Shown one piece after another: positions 52,801-63,802 of a DNA stretch of 64,000 nt. Location: assembly GCF_003324165.1 (NCBI RefSeq), contig NW_025407851.1:416641-480640 (forward strand), given 5' to 3'. A program made the translations under genes and the position numbers. Under the pieces are notes generated by a model that saw nothing but the letters and a program-made list of their open reading frames with translations, ran no database searches and was not told the DNA's origin. This DNA is from Naegleria lovaniensis. Taxonomy: Eukaryota; Heterolobosea; Eutetramitea; Acrasida; Naegleriidae. The stretch's first letter is position 1. Each line of letters starts with the position of its first letter.

Positions 52801-55644
52801 TTCGTTTTGGTAAAGCCCTTTGAAACCGGTTCCAAATATTTTCTTCTTTGAGTATTGCTGTGCTGGATAGAATTGATGAATAGATCCATCTTGTGTTAGC
52901 CGCACATGTAGCCCATTAGTGCAACTATAATCCACCTCAGTGCTCGTAGAGTCCAATTGATCTCTCAAGTAGACCAGCAGTGTAGAGGAGTCTTCAAACG
53001 TGCATGAAAAATAGCAATTCCTCTTTAGCACATTGTGAGGATTATCCAATGATTTAATGGTATTTTTAAACCCAAAAATCATACCATCCTTATCGACCGT
53101 GCATGAAATCGTTTTAGAGGTGCAATATTCTGACTGGAGGTAAATTATTGCTCCGTCGCTTGGATAAAAATTTACAGTATCTACATAAAGGTTAGAACCT
53201 TTTCCTTCAAATATGTATCTCTCATGTTTTGGATCTGGCAATTCTTCACGCTTTGATTTTTCCAATTTAGGAAGAGGAAGAGTGATTATATGCTCTGGAA
53301 GCTCCTCCAGTTCCATGGCAGCAGATCGAGGTGTCTCTTTATGTTCCTCGTCTTCCAAACCAAATTGAGCCATTTTGACTGTTCTGTCGTAGGTCTCCTT
53401 GTGTTGTCGTTCATACTTGTTATTAAATTGTTGCATGAAATAGTCTTGATACTTGGAAAACCATTCCAAGAAATATGGCTTTACGGAAAATCGTTTTACG
53501 AGAGAAATTCTTTCATATCTGCATGAAGGAACATCAGTATAAAATGCAAGCATGACAGAATGATTGAGTTGGTTGTACTTGGACACAAGAAGCGGCTTCT
53601 CGAACAGACCAATGTTGGAAATGACTTCAATCAATGTATCAACAGAGAATACTTCTTGAATGTTTCTGTCTGTAAAGTTATAGGTAAGGCCTCGTTCTTC
53701 CATCATTCGTTCAAATTGTTGAAGTACGAGTTCCTTATCAATTTCTTCTTTAGAGTACTTGTATGGCCCATGAATATCTTCATCTTTTCCTGAGAGGAAA
53801 TGATAAATTTCAGTTTTGTGAGTGATTCGTTCTTCGTCAGATTCAAGTTGTGCATCGTGGTGTGACTCGTCCAAATCAGGGAATAAATGAAGCATTCGTG
53901 TAATTTTCTTTTCAACATCCACGTTTGTAATGTCTTGTTGAATTGGAATGGTGTGCAAGGAGTGTTCAGAAATTTTGGATCCAAATGGTATGAGGCTAAC
54001 ATTTCCAATCTTCGTAAGTGTGTTCTTTGGTTCAGATTGCTTCTCAGCAATATCTGCTTTTTGTAAAAAATTATATGGGCTAAATGTGGTTGAAAGTAGT
54101 GTGTTTAAACTTTCTGTAACTTGCTGAGTGACCTTTTTGTCATCACCATTCGATACAAGTTCAAACTTGTCCTCAACTGTCTTTACCAGTTGTTCCATTA
54201 AGCAATGAAGTATCACTGCCTCAGAGCAACAAATATCAGGAACTTTTTCCAAAAGCTTGTTATAATAACTCAGATCCACTTCAATTTTGTCATCTGAGAC
54301 ATATGTGGATGTTTGAAATCCAGTGTCTTGCAAATACGAGTCATAGTGATTCATAACTAATTGAGCATTTTGAACGAGCGTGGAGAAGAATCTTGCCACC
54401 TCACGTTCCATATTGTCACCAGGGTCAAATTTCGAATTGTCATCATCGTATATGTATTGTACAAAAGAATAATGTATGTACATGACATTCCTGAGAAGAT
54501 TGGCCTGATTATTTTCTTGCAATACCTGTTGTTGCTTTTCCACTAACTGGCATAGTCTGTTCTCGGGCTCAAATATTGGAGGATTGTTTTGTGACGACGC
54601 CGATGACGCTGGTGGAACTGTTTTCTTTGGTTGATTGTTGGTCTTTGCTCCACTTCCACCACTTTTAGGTCTCTGCTTGGTATCGTTGCTTTTTGGTCTC
54701 TTCTTCTTGTCATTTAGTTTTTGATTTAATTCTTCTTCAGAAATTGGAGGAGGGCCTCTCTTTTTCTCCTTCTTTAGCACAACAATACAATCAAAATTAA
54801 CACCAGCATCAACCAGTTGATTTGCTTCTTCACTATTTGTTGGATAATCTTTAAACAAAAAGAAGAGTATGGGAGAATTTTTTGTGAGAGGTGTTGCCTC
54901 TTGTGGCTGTTGCGAAGTGGAGGAGTCTCTGCTGTTGGGTCGTTCTTCTGTCGGAGGGGGAGCCTCGGATTGTGTTGGATTTGTTGTTGTTGCAGTAGTA
55001 TTCTTCTTATTGGCATTGTTCGCCTTTTCTCGTTCCTTTCGCTTTTCCTCTTCCTTTTTTTGTAATTCTATTTGTTTTTTCTTTTCCTCTTCCGCCTTCT
55101 TTTTAATAAAATCCTCGATATGAAAATTAATACTTCTTCGGTAGATGAGAGCTATGAGCCGTTTGCGATCATTTTTCAACTTGACAATTTTTTTCTTGAT
55201 TTCTTCTTCACTCTCCACTTCTTTTGGTTTTTTGTTTGTGGCAGCTCCAGATGACAGTTTCGTTTCCTCTGCCAAGTTCTTTTCATATTCAGCATATTCC
55301 TCGAATTTTTGAGTTTTTGCTAATTGAAGCACTTCGTTGAAATTCAAAATTTTAAATCTTGTTGGATCAACGGTTGGGTTTTGTTCAATTAACGGAAGAT
55401 GTCCATACAATGTTTCGAGTAAATTTTCTCGTTCGGAAAGCTCTAGCTCTAAAAGAGCTGACGGATCTTGAGGGATGGAAGTATTTTCGTTTGTTGTTTC
55501 TGAGGAATTTCCTGAAGTAGTCGCTTGTCCCTGTTGATTCTCGTTCTGAATTTGTGGCACGACAGGAGGAACGAGAGGATAATTGGTATCCAGGTAGAAG
55601 GAAAAGTACCTGAAATCTCTTTCGTAGGTCGGAAGTGTTTTCAT
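49843..55644 (-). CDS. SPAG17/PF6-like ciliary central-apparatus protein
   Basis: Single uninterrupted frame of 1,933 residues, the longest in the window and close to the 2,000-2,300 of SPAG17/PF6. The N-terminus (MKTLPTYERDFRYFSFYLDT) leads into Lys/Glu-rich coiled coils and then a block LFFLFKDYPTNSEEANQLVD followed by AGVNFDCIVVL, like the conserved early SPAG17 region. The middle has beta-rich repeats (SCTVDKDGMIFGF, HIISVDLEKNFVDIEP). The end, about residues 1800-1920, is an Ig-like ASH/MSP-type domain (IQIFPNTCNFGYLVVGDVYR) typical of ciliary proteins. PF6/SPAG17 is a scaffold of the C1a projection of the axonemal central pair and is needed for beating. Large size without introns is notable here. 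Assignment is by overall plan. Confidence 0.72.
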   Translation of the reverse strand: MKTLPTYERDFRYFSFYLDTNYPLVPPVVPQIQNENQQGQATTSGNSSETTNENTSIPQDPSALLELELSERENLLETLYGHLPLIEQNPTVDPTRFKILNFNEVLQLAKTQKFEEYAEYEKNLAEETKLSSGAATNKKPKEVESEEEIKKKIVKLKNDRKRLIALIYRRSINFHIEDFIKKKAEEEKKKQIELQKKEEEKRKEREKANNANKKNTTATTTNPTQSEAPPPTEERPNSRDSSTSQQPQEATPLTKNSPILFFLFKDYPTNSEEANQLVDAGVNFDCIVVLKKEKKRGPPPISEEELNQKLNDKKKRPKSNDTKQRPKSGGSGAKTNNQPKKTVPPASSASSQNNPPIFEPENRLCQLVEKQQQVLQENNQANLLRNVMYIHYSFVQYIYDDDNSKFDPGDNMEREVARFFSTLVQNAQLVMNHYDSYLQDTGFQTSTYVSDDKIEVDLSYYNKLLEKVPDICCSEAVILHCLMEQLVKTVEDKFELVSNGDDKKVTQQVTESLNTLLSTTFSPYNFLQKADIAEKQSEPKNTLTKIGNVSLIPFGSKISEHSLHTIPIQQDITNVDVEKKITRMLHLFPDLDESHHDAQLESDEERITHKTEIYHFLSGKDEDIHGPYKYSKEEIDKELVLQQFERMMEERGLTYNFTDRNIQEVFSVDTLIEVISNIGLFEKPLLVSKYNQLNHSVMLAFYTDVPSCRYERISLVKRFSVKPYFLEWFSKYQDYFMQQFNNKYERQHKETYDRTVKMAQFGLEDEEHKETPRSAAMELEELPEHIITLPLPKLEKSKREELPDPKHERYIFEGKGSNLYVDTVNFYPSDGAIIYLQSEYCTSKTISCTVDKDGMIFGFKNTIKSLDNPHNVLKRNCYFSCTFEDSSTLLVYLRDQLDSTSTEVDYSCTNGLHVRLTQDGSIHQFYPAQQYSKKKIFGTGFKGLYQNETNTMTISLDSVDEIIQVWNSSTNSVDQQLVREQSVTITKSGVVIRRFENDISQVIFPNSEVHHFNAQGACLKTSPTGERCVELPDGTITPLLPIKYAKNFDAWKEAEVHVREDLVMKVIFNDGSQFVQYSDGFRVWRCPVVHGQLFVSEDEDEDEFMHVNDFYTLIERSGFATVKIIKDQMFYELPDQALFTYSSQKLYTCSKDGHIISVDLEKNFVDIEPSSLSFTSINKERFHKKSSKYYFGMYSFDYFNGGMKTIDILGHEFVVTGTGRSMIKFFNENEKSSKDIHEDRMIVEERKASRACTPRTPSRPSSSRQAIEATGENASQQTICPQDTASSVEDNGNVEKSGEQKENDNEESEEVQALSQSLIAYFKKNKVGIPPVSLIGDVPNDDSHKHLVPPRLFELSLDGRYAFEYVSESVITPIAEAAKSNPDKVTLSEDRIGEFKSVSSVHIYTKYDQGTRYLESPETVYSIPKAVMPLGKLKQLDPSIFYHRHFNRYRPLTQDERNTLKEKLQRWKEWRSKREDYVNETMSYDPEKADTRTEQLKQEEEAIKQELARIFVEKKIFDLAEPSSSSNQSQPMMPNESKEKPTALQKDKVVPKKQSKEQHGLMTNDYKEPMQSKDGVPKYWAEPEALETWKTLVLGIPKKEKKSLRNSEKQLLDNDESRTVEEVSYARNETSYDDHNEPITTEPSNTTTSQNAVQDTSMMEDHANPTAEYDHVENNEETEQFEVVHTRGANAHDPSFYDVKNVSKSVWFKKSFVPTATAIPNHDYKSLHDSSKIKVKTSSMVKKTTTIENHSLNNSLPPKNELATSMNSMYLASPSSAATTSMLSQHGLSNIQIFPNTCNFGYLVVGDVYRMSVQMINSGHVTGRFQIDYQNRSQWFAAMDGNASADSLNSTLRIYCDKGPIAPGINRKIEFEVHAIRPQKIQFDVQVRTEESIITIPVSATILSQQEFADHQYRISSRVKIAKSRPTLYKIEF

Positions 55645-55835
55645 ATAAAGATGATTTGTTGACTAGTTCTTAATTCTATCAAACAAGGATTTAGGTACTA
55701 CACTTGAACGAAATAAACACCCGAAGAGCGTTGGATAAAAGCAATCGGCGTTGATGAACTTTTTTTTTAATTGTACATTTGAGTGGCGGGAGATTTTTTT
55801 CGAACAACATTTTATTTTCATTGATTACTCTGGCT

Positions 55836-58800
55836 TTATACTCCCATCATGAGCTGAACAAGTGCTTGGAATACACAAACACAACTAATCATAAACACCA
55901 TCATGAAAAGTCCCACTCGTTGGTTGGAAGACACTCCAGAAACTCTTGAATGACTTGCCGCTCCTGTTGTTCCAGGCAACACTTGAACCACAAACAAACT
56001 ACTTGCAGAATTTGAACCACTCGTCGACTCTCCATTGAGTGCCATAATCACTGCTGAGGATGATCTTGACAAGGGAGTGAGTCCCACATTCGATTGAACA
56101 AAACACGAAGTCGAAGCATTGGAATACTTTTGAGGGAACATGGATGGAATGAGTGTGAATGAAAATCCATACAAAGTCTTGGATCCATAATATGGATACA
56201 GAGTTGTTTCTAATTCTGAATTGGCAACTTGATTGGAAATGATGGTTTTCCACACATCCATCGTTTCTGAATGGAATTGAGAACATCCATATTCTCCTTG
56301 AGAAGGATTATATGAAATACTTGGTGTGAACGATTTGAAACAACACAAATAAGCATCATTCACAATGAGATGATTATTTCCCAAAGAAGAGGAAGTTTGA
56401 ACTTGTGCATAGACTTTTTCACCAGATTTGAATTTTGATTTGGGAGTCCAATCATTCGATGCCAAATACATGGAAGCTTGTAATGTAAAATTCTTATCGG
56501 AAGGACCGTCGACAATGGAATAATCAATTTTGAGTGGAATGTCTTGAACGAGATCATCCATGAAACCATCTCTCTTGAAAATGGCTCTAAAATAGGAAAG
56601 AGCTCTGAAATCATTCACCTTGACATTGGATTGGATTCGAATTTGATAAAAAGCATACGGACCGTTTTGATACATGAATGAACTCTCACTCACTTGGAAA
56701 TAATAATTGGAATTGGTCGTGTTGTAAAAGGTAAATGACTGAAGGGTGACATTTCCTGCTCGTAAGATCATTTGAATTTGAAGCACTCCTGAGGTTGGAT
56801 GAGTGGAAAATTCTTGTGGATATAAATTCACAGAATAGGGTAGTAATGGAGTGAATTCATCGAAAAATGAAAAGACAGTCGAAGAGAGTTTCACATACAT
56901 GATCTGATTGGTAGTGAATTGATACGCACGACAAAATCCTCCATTATCAATTCCCATTTCATCGAAATAAAAGAGTGCAATAGGAATGGTCAATTTCACC
57001 CACTCACCCAATAATTCCTTTTTCACATTGGAATTACTCATCAACTCGTCGAGTGTGAATCTTGTAGAAGTATACACATTGAAACATGAACTAGTCGTGG
57101 AATTGGTCAATGTCAAATTCACTTTTTGACCACCAGTCAAACGACAAGTCTCTGCATGGAAGGAAGAATTTTCTCCAATCAACATTTCATGAGTGAATTT
57201 CACGTTGGGATCTACTGAAAAGTTCAATGAAAACTGAATACCATCTTCAATGATTTGTGAGGAAATGAGAGGTTTTGGAGCTCCTATTTCTGAATTGGAA
57301 TTCCAACAAGATTCATTGGGGACTGGTTGTGGATGATTGATTTCAATTTCACATTGAGAGCCCATATATCCAACTTGACATGAACAATTATCTGGAGATG
57401 AACACGAGCCATGACCACTACATACAGTTGTAGTTTCATTGGCTAATTTGGAGAAACAACTTGGAATGGAACAATTCGAACCATACCAACCAGCGCTGCA
57501 TCTACAAATATTTGGACCGTCACAGGTACCATGTCCATTGCAAACAGAGGAGTTACCTTGTAAAAATCCAAAACATTTTGGTAAGGAACACATTCCTCCA
57601 CCCCAATGAGAGTCACATGCACACGTGTCAACACTGTAGCATGATCCATGACCATTACAAACATTGGATGAATTTTGTAAAATTCCAAAACACTTTGGTA
57701 ATTCACAGTTGGATCCACCCCAACCATACTGACATCGACATATGTCTGGAGCATCGCAAGTACCATGTCCACTGCACACACTCGATGAATTTTGTAACAT
57801 TCCAAAACATGTGGGCATGGAACAATTGAAACCACCCCAACCAGGTTGACATCGACACACATCTGGAGCATCGCAAGTACCATGACCACTGCAAACATTT
57901 GGCAAATTTGAAGCGACTCCAAAGCAAACGTCAAGACAATTCAATTCAGTGGTGTTGTAGACTTGTCCGGAATTACAATTGGGAGTAAGAGTTCTAATGG
58001 CATTGTTGAAATTGTCAGAAATGTAAATCCTTCCATTGTTATCAACAACAGCGCCATAAGGCCAAAAAAGCTTTGCTTCCAAACTATCACCTCCATCTCC
58101 AGAATAACCTGAAGAATTTGTAATACCAGCTATAATGGTTTGCACCGCTTCAGGATACGTAAAAATGGAAATTGTGTTTTGGTACCAATTGGGTATGATG
58201 ATCTTTCTTTCATCATCCATGACCCAAAAGTTTTGACCAACCATTTTTGAAGGAGATTGAATGACTGTGGAAATGATGCCGTTTGTGTCAACTTTTCTTA
58301 TTGCATTGACTTGATGATCGAAATAAGAAATGTAAACATTTCCTGAAGGTGCAACTCTTACACTTGTCGGGTAACACAATGAAGCTAGTGTTGCAGGTCC
58401 ACCATCGCCTTTGTATTGGAAAGATTGTTAGTGCTCATTGTTGGTGTTGTTTTGTGAATATTTCACCTACCTGCAGAACCCACTTGACCGTTACCAGCAA
58501 TGGTTTGTATGGTACCGTTGTCAATCATACGAATTCTTTGATTGCCATGGTCAGCAATATAAATCTTTGAATTGAACACATAAATACCACGAGGACTTGA
58601 TAATTGGGCGTTCACAGCTAAACCTCCGTCGCCTGAAAATCCTGAAACTCCAGTCCCAGCAATGGTTGCGATCGTATGATCTGGGTAAACCACTCTAATT
58701 TTATGATTACCATTGTCCACTATATACACAGCTCCACTACTGGAATCAACAAAAACGTCTTGAGGTACATTCAACTGACAAGAGGTTGGTACAGAACTGG

Positions 58801-59110
58801 TCCCATCACCGGCTGTGCCTATAACACCAGCAATGGTAGAAATGTATCCATTGACCACTTTTCGAACAACGTGATTCTTGTAATCTGCCCAATAAAGAGT
58901 ACCATCAGAAGTAATAGCCATACCACAAGGACCATTGATTTGTGTACTTGTGGCTGGTCCATTTGCCGTGTTGTAACCTCCAGTGCAACTTGTATCTGAA
59001 CATACTCCAGCAAAGAGATTGATCTGGTACTTTGGATTCGCAACAACAAACGACGCTATGAGTATAAGCGAAAACAAAGAGTTGAGTAATTGTTTGGATG
59101 ATAACTCCAT
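55836..59110 (-). CDS. NHL-repeat and EGF-repeat cell-surface protein
   Basis: Exons 59110-58471 and 58408-55836 join in phase 1 across a 62-nt GTAGGT...AAG intron (GSAG|GDGGPATLAS), giving 1,070 residues. A signal peptide is evident (LLNSLFSLILIASFVVANP). Residues about 30-385 hold NHL-type beta-propeller repeats with recurring TIAGTGVSGFSGDGG and NHKIRVV motifs. Residues about 395-590 hold five EGF-like modules of 37-39 residues (VCSGHGTCDAPDVCRCQPGW). A beta-rich extracellular region with many N-glycosylation sites follows, and a hydrophobic C-terminus (VGLFMMVFMISCVCVFQALV) suggests a membrane anchor or GPI signal. The architecture suggests an adhesion or recognition protein. The partner is unknown. 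Confidence 0.85.
57350..57905 (-). repeat. Tandem EGF-coding repeats
   Basis: Five tandem units of about 111-120 bp encode CFGxLQNSSxVCSGHGTCDA-type modules. Units 1 and 2 remain nearly identical over stretches such as GGAGCATCGCAAGTACCATG (near 57749 and 57866), showing recent internal duplication or conversion. Confidence 0.75.
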
Positions 59111-59660
59111 TTTTTTAACTCTCAATTATTGCGGCAAAGCTTTGCTGCTGGACAAAGAGCTTTTACCATATTACATGTCAACCACAAACTTTCCAAAATT
59201 ATCAATTTGTCATCCGCCAAAAATCAAAACCTAACCTAACTTTGAATTCAAATTTATGGTCAAACGTTTTCACAATTGGAAACAAACACTCTACAGTTTT
59301 CGTTTTCCGTTCATGACTCATTCCGATTAATACGATAGGAAAAATAAGTGTCCATACCGAGACAACTATGATTGACTTTTCCTTCGCTTGATTTTGTCAG
59401 TGGCATTGGTTTGGGTCAGTAACACAAACGAGTGGAGTTGGTTTCGCCACCTAGGCAATAAATCTCATAAGTGACAGGATGACAGGTTGTTGTAAGGCGA
59501 CCTAAAAATAAAACACGATTTCACGATGAGCGAGATAATATCATGTTCAAAAATCGTGAAGTTCCGAAGCATTGTCTCTTCCATCATGATGAACCCTTCT
59601 TCACAACAAATCGTGAAATAAATGAACTTGTGAACTTAATCCCATTCCCAACAAAAAAAA
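59111..59660. other. Divergent intergenic region
   Basis: Holds the promoters of the NHL/EGF gene and the Nudix gene. No gene, RNA or repeat recognised. Confidence 0.45.
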
Positions 59661-60657
59661 ATGTTTCAACCTTCCAAACCATCATCATCCTCCACACGGC
59701 AACCACCTCAATTGTTTCCATGTCCCTACGAAAATTGTTTGTCCCATCAACAACAACAAGATCATTCTCTCTTTTCCGAAAATGATCTCGTGAAACATTG
59801 TTTGCAACATCATGCCCGAGAAAATTCCAAACAAATTTGTACCATTTGTGATTTACGAAATAATGATCGGAGCTTGAAGGGATCACGTGATTGGGGATTT
59901 TCTACGCACTTGTATTTTGAACATGGAGAAATGGCTACTCCCGAGGCTAAACGGAAAGAAGAAATTCAGCAAGAAATGTCAAGTAAACCAACGTATAGGT
60001 GAGTATTAATAGTTGTAGTCGTAGCGGAATGGTTTTTTGGATGAATGAAATTATTTGAAATGATATGAACATCCATGATACATAATTGGAAATTCAAAAT
60101 TACTTTTGGAAATTGTAATCTTTTTTTAATTGCTACATTTACACATTTTGAAATCCAACTCATCCTCCTTATCCCTGAAACTAATCCAACCCTTCAGTTT
60201 TGCCCTTGTCATTGTCCGTCAACCTTCCACTGGTAAATTTCTTCTCGTTGAAGAATGTTGTTCACAAGGTTGGTGGCTACCAGCAGGCCGAGTGGATCCA
60301 GGAGAACGTTTTGAAGAAGCAGCTCTTCGTGAAACAGTAGAAGAAGCTGGCATTCAAGTCGAATTGAAAAACATTTTACGAGTGGAATATTCTCCTTTCC
60401 AAAAAGGAGGAGCCAGACAACGAATTATCTTTTATGCAGAACCTGTTGAAAAAGATCCCGTGTTGAAAAGTGTGGCTGATTTTGAGAGTGTTGGTGCTCA
60501 ATGGTTCTCGTACGATGAATTTGTGAATCAATTTTTGAATCCATCGACTCGAACCAAGAAATTGAGAGGTACTGAACCCGTTCAATGGTTTAAATATGTA
60601 CATTCTGGAAAACCCATGTATCCCTTGTCCATGTTGACACTTGAGGGAGAACCTTAA
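59661..60657 (+). CDS. Zinc-finger / Nudix hydrolase fusion
   Basis: Exons 59661-59998 and 60198-60657 join in phase 2 across a 199-nt GTGAGT...CAG intron, giving 265 residues. The first 110 residues contain two C2H2-like fingers: CPYENC...HCLQHH, and CTICDLRN...HLYFEH with Cys-x2-Cys and His-x4-His spacing. After the intron comes a Nudix fold (SFALVIVRQPSTGKFLLVEE, WWLPAGRVDPGERF) with a complete Nudix box: Gly, five residues, Glu, seven residues, then RETVEEAGI. Nudix enzymes hydrolyse nucleoside diphosphate derivatives. The substrate is open, though the fold resembles NUDT18-type oxidised-nucleotide hydrolases. The intron sits exactly between the two domains, consistent with exon shuffling. 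Confidence 0.85.
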
Positions 60658-60807
60658 TTGTAACAACTAACAGGATTTTCATTCAAAGCTGATAACATTG
60701 ACCTTACATTGTCAATTACAATGTCATGTCCGTACCTTCAAATTTAGTGTCATGCTGTTTTTTGAAAGGTCCTTATAAAAATACGGAGTTTTCACATCAA
60801 CAACAAA

Positions 60808-61638
60808 ATGTCCAACCGCTGCCGTCCTCATCCTTCTTCTCTCACATGTTGCCATCTGTTGTTGATTGTTCTGATCTTCACTTCATGCGTGAACGCTTCT
60901 GTGGATTCGTATCGGGTTCGTCTCGTCGATTCCAATCCCTCTCTCCAACGATACCTCTTCCGAGGGAACACTCCAGTGTCTGGCGGTTCTACCTTTGATT
61001 TCACTCTCCTTCAAAGCACTCTTTCACAAGTCGCTCAACAACACTACAATACGACTCTTCCTGCCCAATATTATTTAGTGGATATTTCGTTTTTATTTGA
61101 GACGCAACAAGATTTGAAAGTAGAGAAACAATTCTTTCAGCAAAATCCACACCTGGGTGGCCTTGCACATTGGACCATATTGGGTGCGTTGGTGAATGCC
61201 ACAGATTTACCCGATTGGCTTCGGAAGGAATTGGCATTGAATGAAGCAAAATGGGACGTGGAAGATCAATTATTGAGTCGTGTGCCACAATTACATGCAT
61301 GGGTGTGGGAGAAGGAGAGTATTCATTCGAATCATCATCATCATGATGATAATTTATTTAAATATTATGTGGATGGAACTCCAATTGTTTTTTACATGCA
61401 TTGTGAAGCTGGAATGGATCGTACAGGAGAGGTTTCTGGAGCTTATTATTTGAAATATTTCAAATGGACCTTTTTACAAACCTTGAATTATGATTACAAT
61501 ATTGAGGAGAAGCCAAGACCAATTGGATGGGCAAATCAAAATGCATTGAATTGGTTTTGTTGGCATTTGTTTTATACAGAGGGTTATCCTTTGGATTGTG
61601 GCAAGTCATTGCCTCGATTAAAGCCCATGGGTGTGTAA
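60808..61638 (+). CDS. Secreted tyrosine/dual-specificity phosphatase-like protein
   Basis: Single exon of 276 residues from ATG at 60808 (MSNRCRPHPSSLTCCHLL). A signal peptide or anchor is likely (CHLLLIVLIFTSCVNAS). The catalytic signature HCEAGMDRTGEVSGAYYL at about residues 198-215 is the His-Cys-x5-Arg loop of Cys-based phosphatases, with the D-R-T-G ending common in lipid and atypical dual-specificity types. Several Asn-x-Thr sites and a His-rich loop (SNHHHHDDN) are present. The C-terminal part has aromatic residues and Cys (LNWFCWHLFYTEGYPLDC). A secreted or lysosomal phosphatase is likely. The substrate (phosphotyrosine, phosphoinositide or inositol phosphate) is not determined. Confidence 0.75.
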   Translation: MSNRCRPHPSSLTCCHLLLIVLIFTSCVNASVDSYRVRLVDSNPSLQRYLFRGNTPVSGGSTFDFTLLQSTLSQVAQQHYNTTLPAQYYLVDISFLFETQQDLKVEKQFFQQNPHLGGLAHWTILGALVNATDLPDWLRKELALNEAKWDVEDQLLSRVPQLHAWVWEKESIHSNHHHHDDNLFKYYVDGTPIVFYMHCEAGMDRTGEVSGAYYLKYFKWTFLQTLNYDYNIEEKPRPIGWANQNALNWFCWHLFYTEGYPLDCGKSLPRLKPMGV

Positions 61639-61786
61639 GCGTGACATGAATGACCTTTTCACAAAGTAAATATTGCATTATGGCACAATTTCAATAATGT
61701 GAAATTGATCAATTTAGGAAACGATTTGCTTCTTCCTGTCAAGGCCTGAACTTTAGATCTCTTTGGCTTCTTGAAATGTATACTAT

Positions 61787-63759
61787 TCAACAGTATTTTT
61801 CACAATCGAGCGCGACTGGGGTCAACAGGTCCACAATGGTTGATGCAGACGGTCTGTCTTCGGATTTTTCTGAAAGCATGTCGAATACCACATGTTTAAA
61901 CGTTGGATATTTCCAATTTAACTGCCCTACCATGTCTTGAAGATTTCCTTGCTTCGCTCTTGTTGTTAAAAACCGTTTCTGATCCGTTAGGGAGAGAATA
62001 GTGGATCCTAATGAGAAAATATCAATCCTTTCATCATATGCCTCCATTGCAATCACTTCTGGAGCCTTAAATAGGTGTGTTCCAGCATTTTCGGTGGCAA
62101 GAGAGTGTGAATAAGAGTCGACAAGTCCATGGTCTGTTCTTTCAAAATGAAAGCTTAAACCAAAATCAATAAGCACAAACCAATAATAGTTTTTGGGATG
62201 ATCGAATCGTCTTAGCATAATGTTTGAGGGCTTGACGTCACGATGAACGATGTTCATTTTGTGTAAAAACTTGAGTGCCTTACAAACATCAATCGTTAGA
62301 GCTAGAAGATCTTCCTCATTGTGGATATGAATCGCAGTCAGCAATTCAAATTCAACGTCGCCATTTCGGTAAATTTTCAAAATCTTGGGAAGGTATATGG
62401 TGTATGTGTCCAAGGACAGAAGCTTAGTAATGACATGCAACTCTTCTTTCGAAACGTTCTTAATAAATGTCTGTGACTTGACAATGTATGTAAATCGGTC
62501 TGCGTGCTCTTCTTCAACCGCGGCAACTACTTTTTTGTTCTGTCTCAAACGCCCAGAATATTTTGGTTTGGAAGTTGCTTCCTCTGCAGCAAGAACCTTA
62601 ACGGCTTTCCAATTTGTTAGAGGGACCGAAATTGTTGGTCTGTATGGTGTCAAAGTGGTGACAGGTTCATCCTTAGGTACATAGTCGACATAAAAACTCA
62701 ACACATGGTTGAAAAGGTCGAATATTTGTATTTTGGATCCCATTTGAAATCGTTTTGAATACAAAAAGTATTTTGGAACAATTTCAAGACTTTCTTTGCA
62801 AACAAGTTCTTCAAATCGAGCTTCTAATAAAAACAAAAAAGCAGTGGTTTTCAAGTAACAAAGACCCAAAACCTTACTAAATGTGTTCATGTCATCTTTT
62901 TCATATTGCAATTTTTGTTCCATATTGTATCTTCATGAAAGTAATATCTTTGAGATGTATTTGTTACATGTATTTGTACATACCTTAACAAACTTTTTAA
63001 ACAAAGTATGAGCTTAAAACTATCTACTTCTCGATTCTCCCAAGAGACCTCCGAATCTAAACTTGAATCTTCTCTGTAGAACCACGTTAAAGGGTAATCT
63101 GTTGAGATACTACCATCTGGTTTAACCATAAATTCTGGTAAATTGTGGTCTAACACTATTGGAACCTCCTTATTTCTGGATACAATAGTTGAATTGAATC
63201 ATTAAGGAGTAACATACCCGTATTGCTTATTAGAAGTCATTTCGCAAACAACATCCAGTAAACCCGAAATTGCACAAGACACAACTCTTTCTCCAACGTT
63301 ACTCTCCTTAGAAATTGTTATCAGTTTTTCTGTTACTGCATGTAATTGCATGAGATGAGTTGGCATTGCTTTCAAAGAGCTTGATAATAATTTATATTCA
63401 TTTGTGCATTGGTTCAAAGGCTCAATCAGTGCTTGTATTGTTCCATGTTTATACAAATCATGATTCTTTACCAAAGCATTCACGTTTCGGATAACGCTCT
63501 TTAATGGACTCGATTCAGATTCTTCAATTGGGATGATCTCCGTTACCTTTAAAAATGTTTTTGCAAGGTCCGATGAAACCCATGATGGAAATGAAAGATT
63601 CTCAACATCTGATTCTTCTTCCTTCAGGTTTTCAATAAAATTAAGAAGTACAAGAAGCTTTTCAGAATCTTGTTCAAGATCGTTACATGCCTCTATGACA
63701 TCATGCATCGGATCTATTGTTTCCCAATTCCTTTTCTTGTACATTTTTTTTAAAGTCAT
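61787..63759 (-). CDS. Protein kinase with unrecognised N-terminal region
   Basis: Four exons, 63759-63218, 63175-62984, 62930-62878 and 62823-61787, with matching phases, give 607 residues. The three introns are tiny (42, 53 and 54 nt); the last is a multiple of three without a stop. Residues about 1-300 are helical and unassigned. The kinase C-lobe is clear: FLHKMNIVHRDVKPSNIMLR (catalytic loop), VLIDFGLSFHFE (DFG), HLFKAPEVIAMEAYDERIDI (APE) and SLGSTILSLTDQ, ending with RPSAST. The glycine-rich loop is not obvious and the usual VAIK lysine is uncertain (possibly YIVKSQ), so the N-lobe is divergent. The start could also be the ATG five codons later. Substrate and pathway unknown. Confidence 0.75.
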
Positions 63760-63802
63760 TTAAAAAATTGCACAACCATTGAACAAATTTGTTTAATATT
63801 AT

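Noticed and set aside
57443-57934. 163-codon frame antiphase to the EGF repeats
   Set aside because: A periodic shadow of the tandem EGF-coding repeats on the same strand in another frame.
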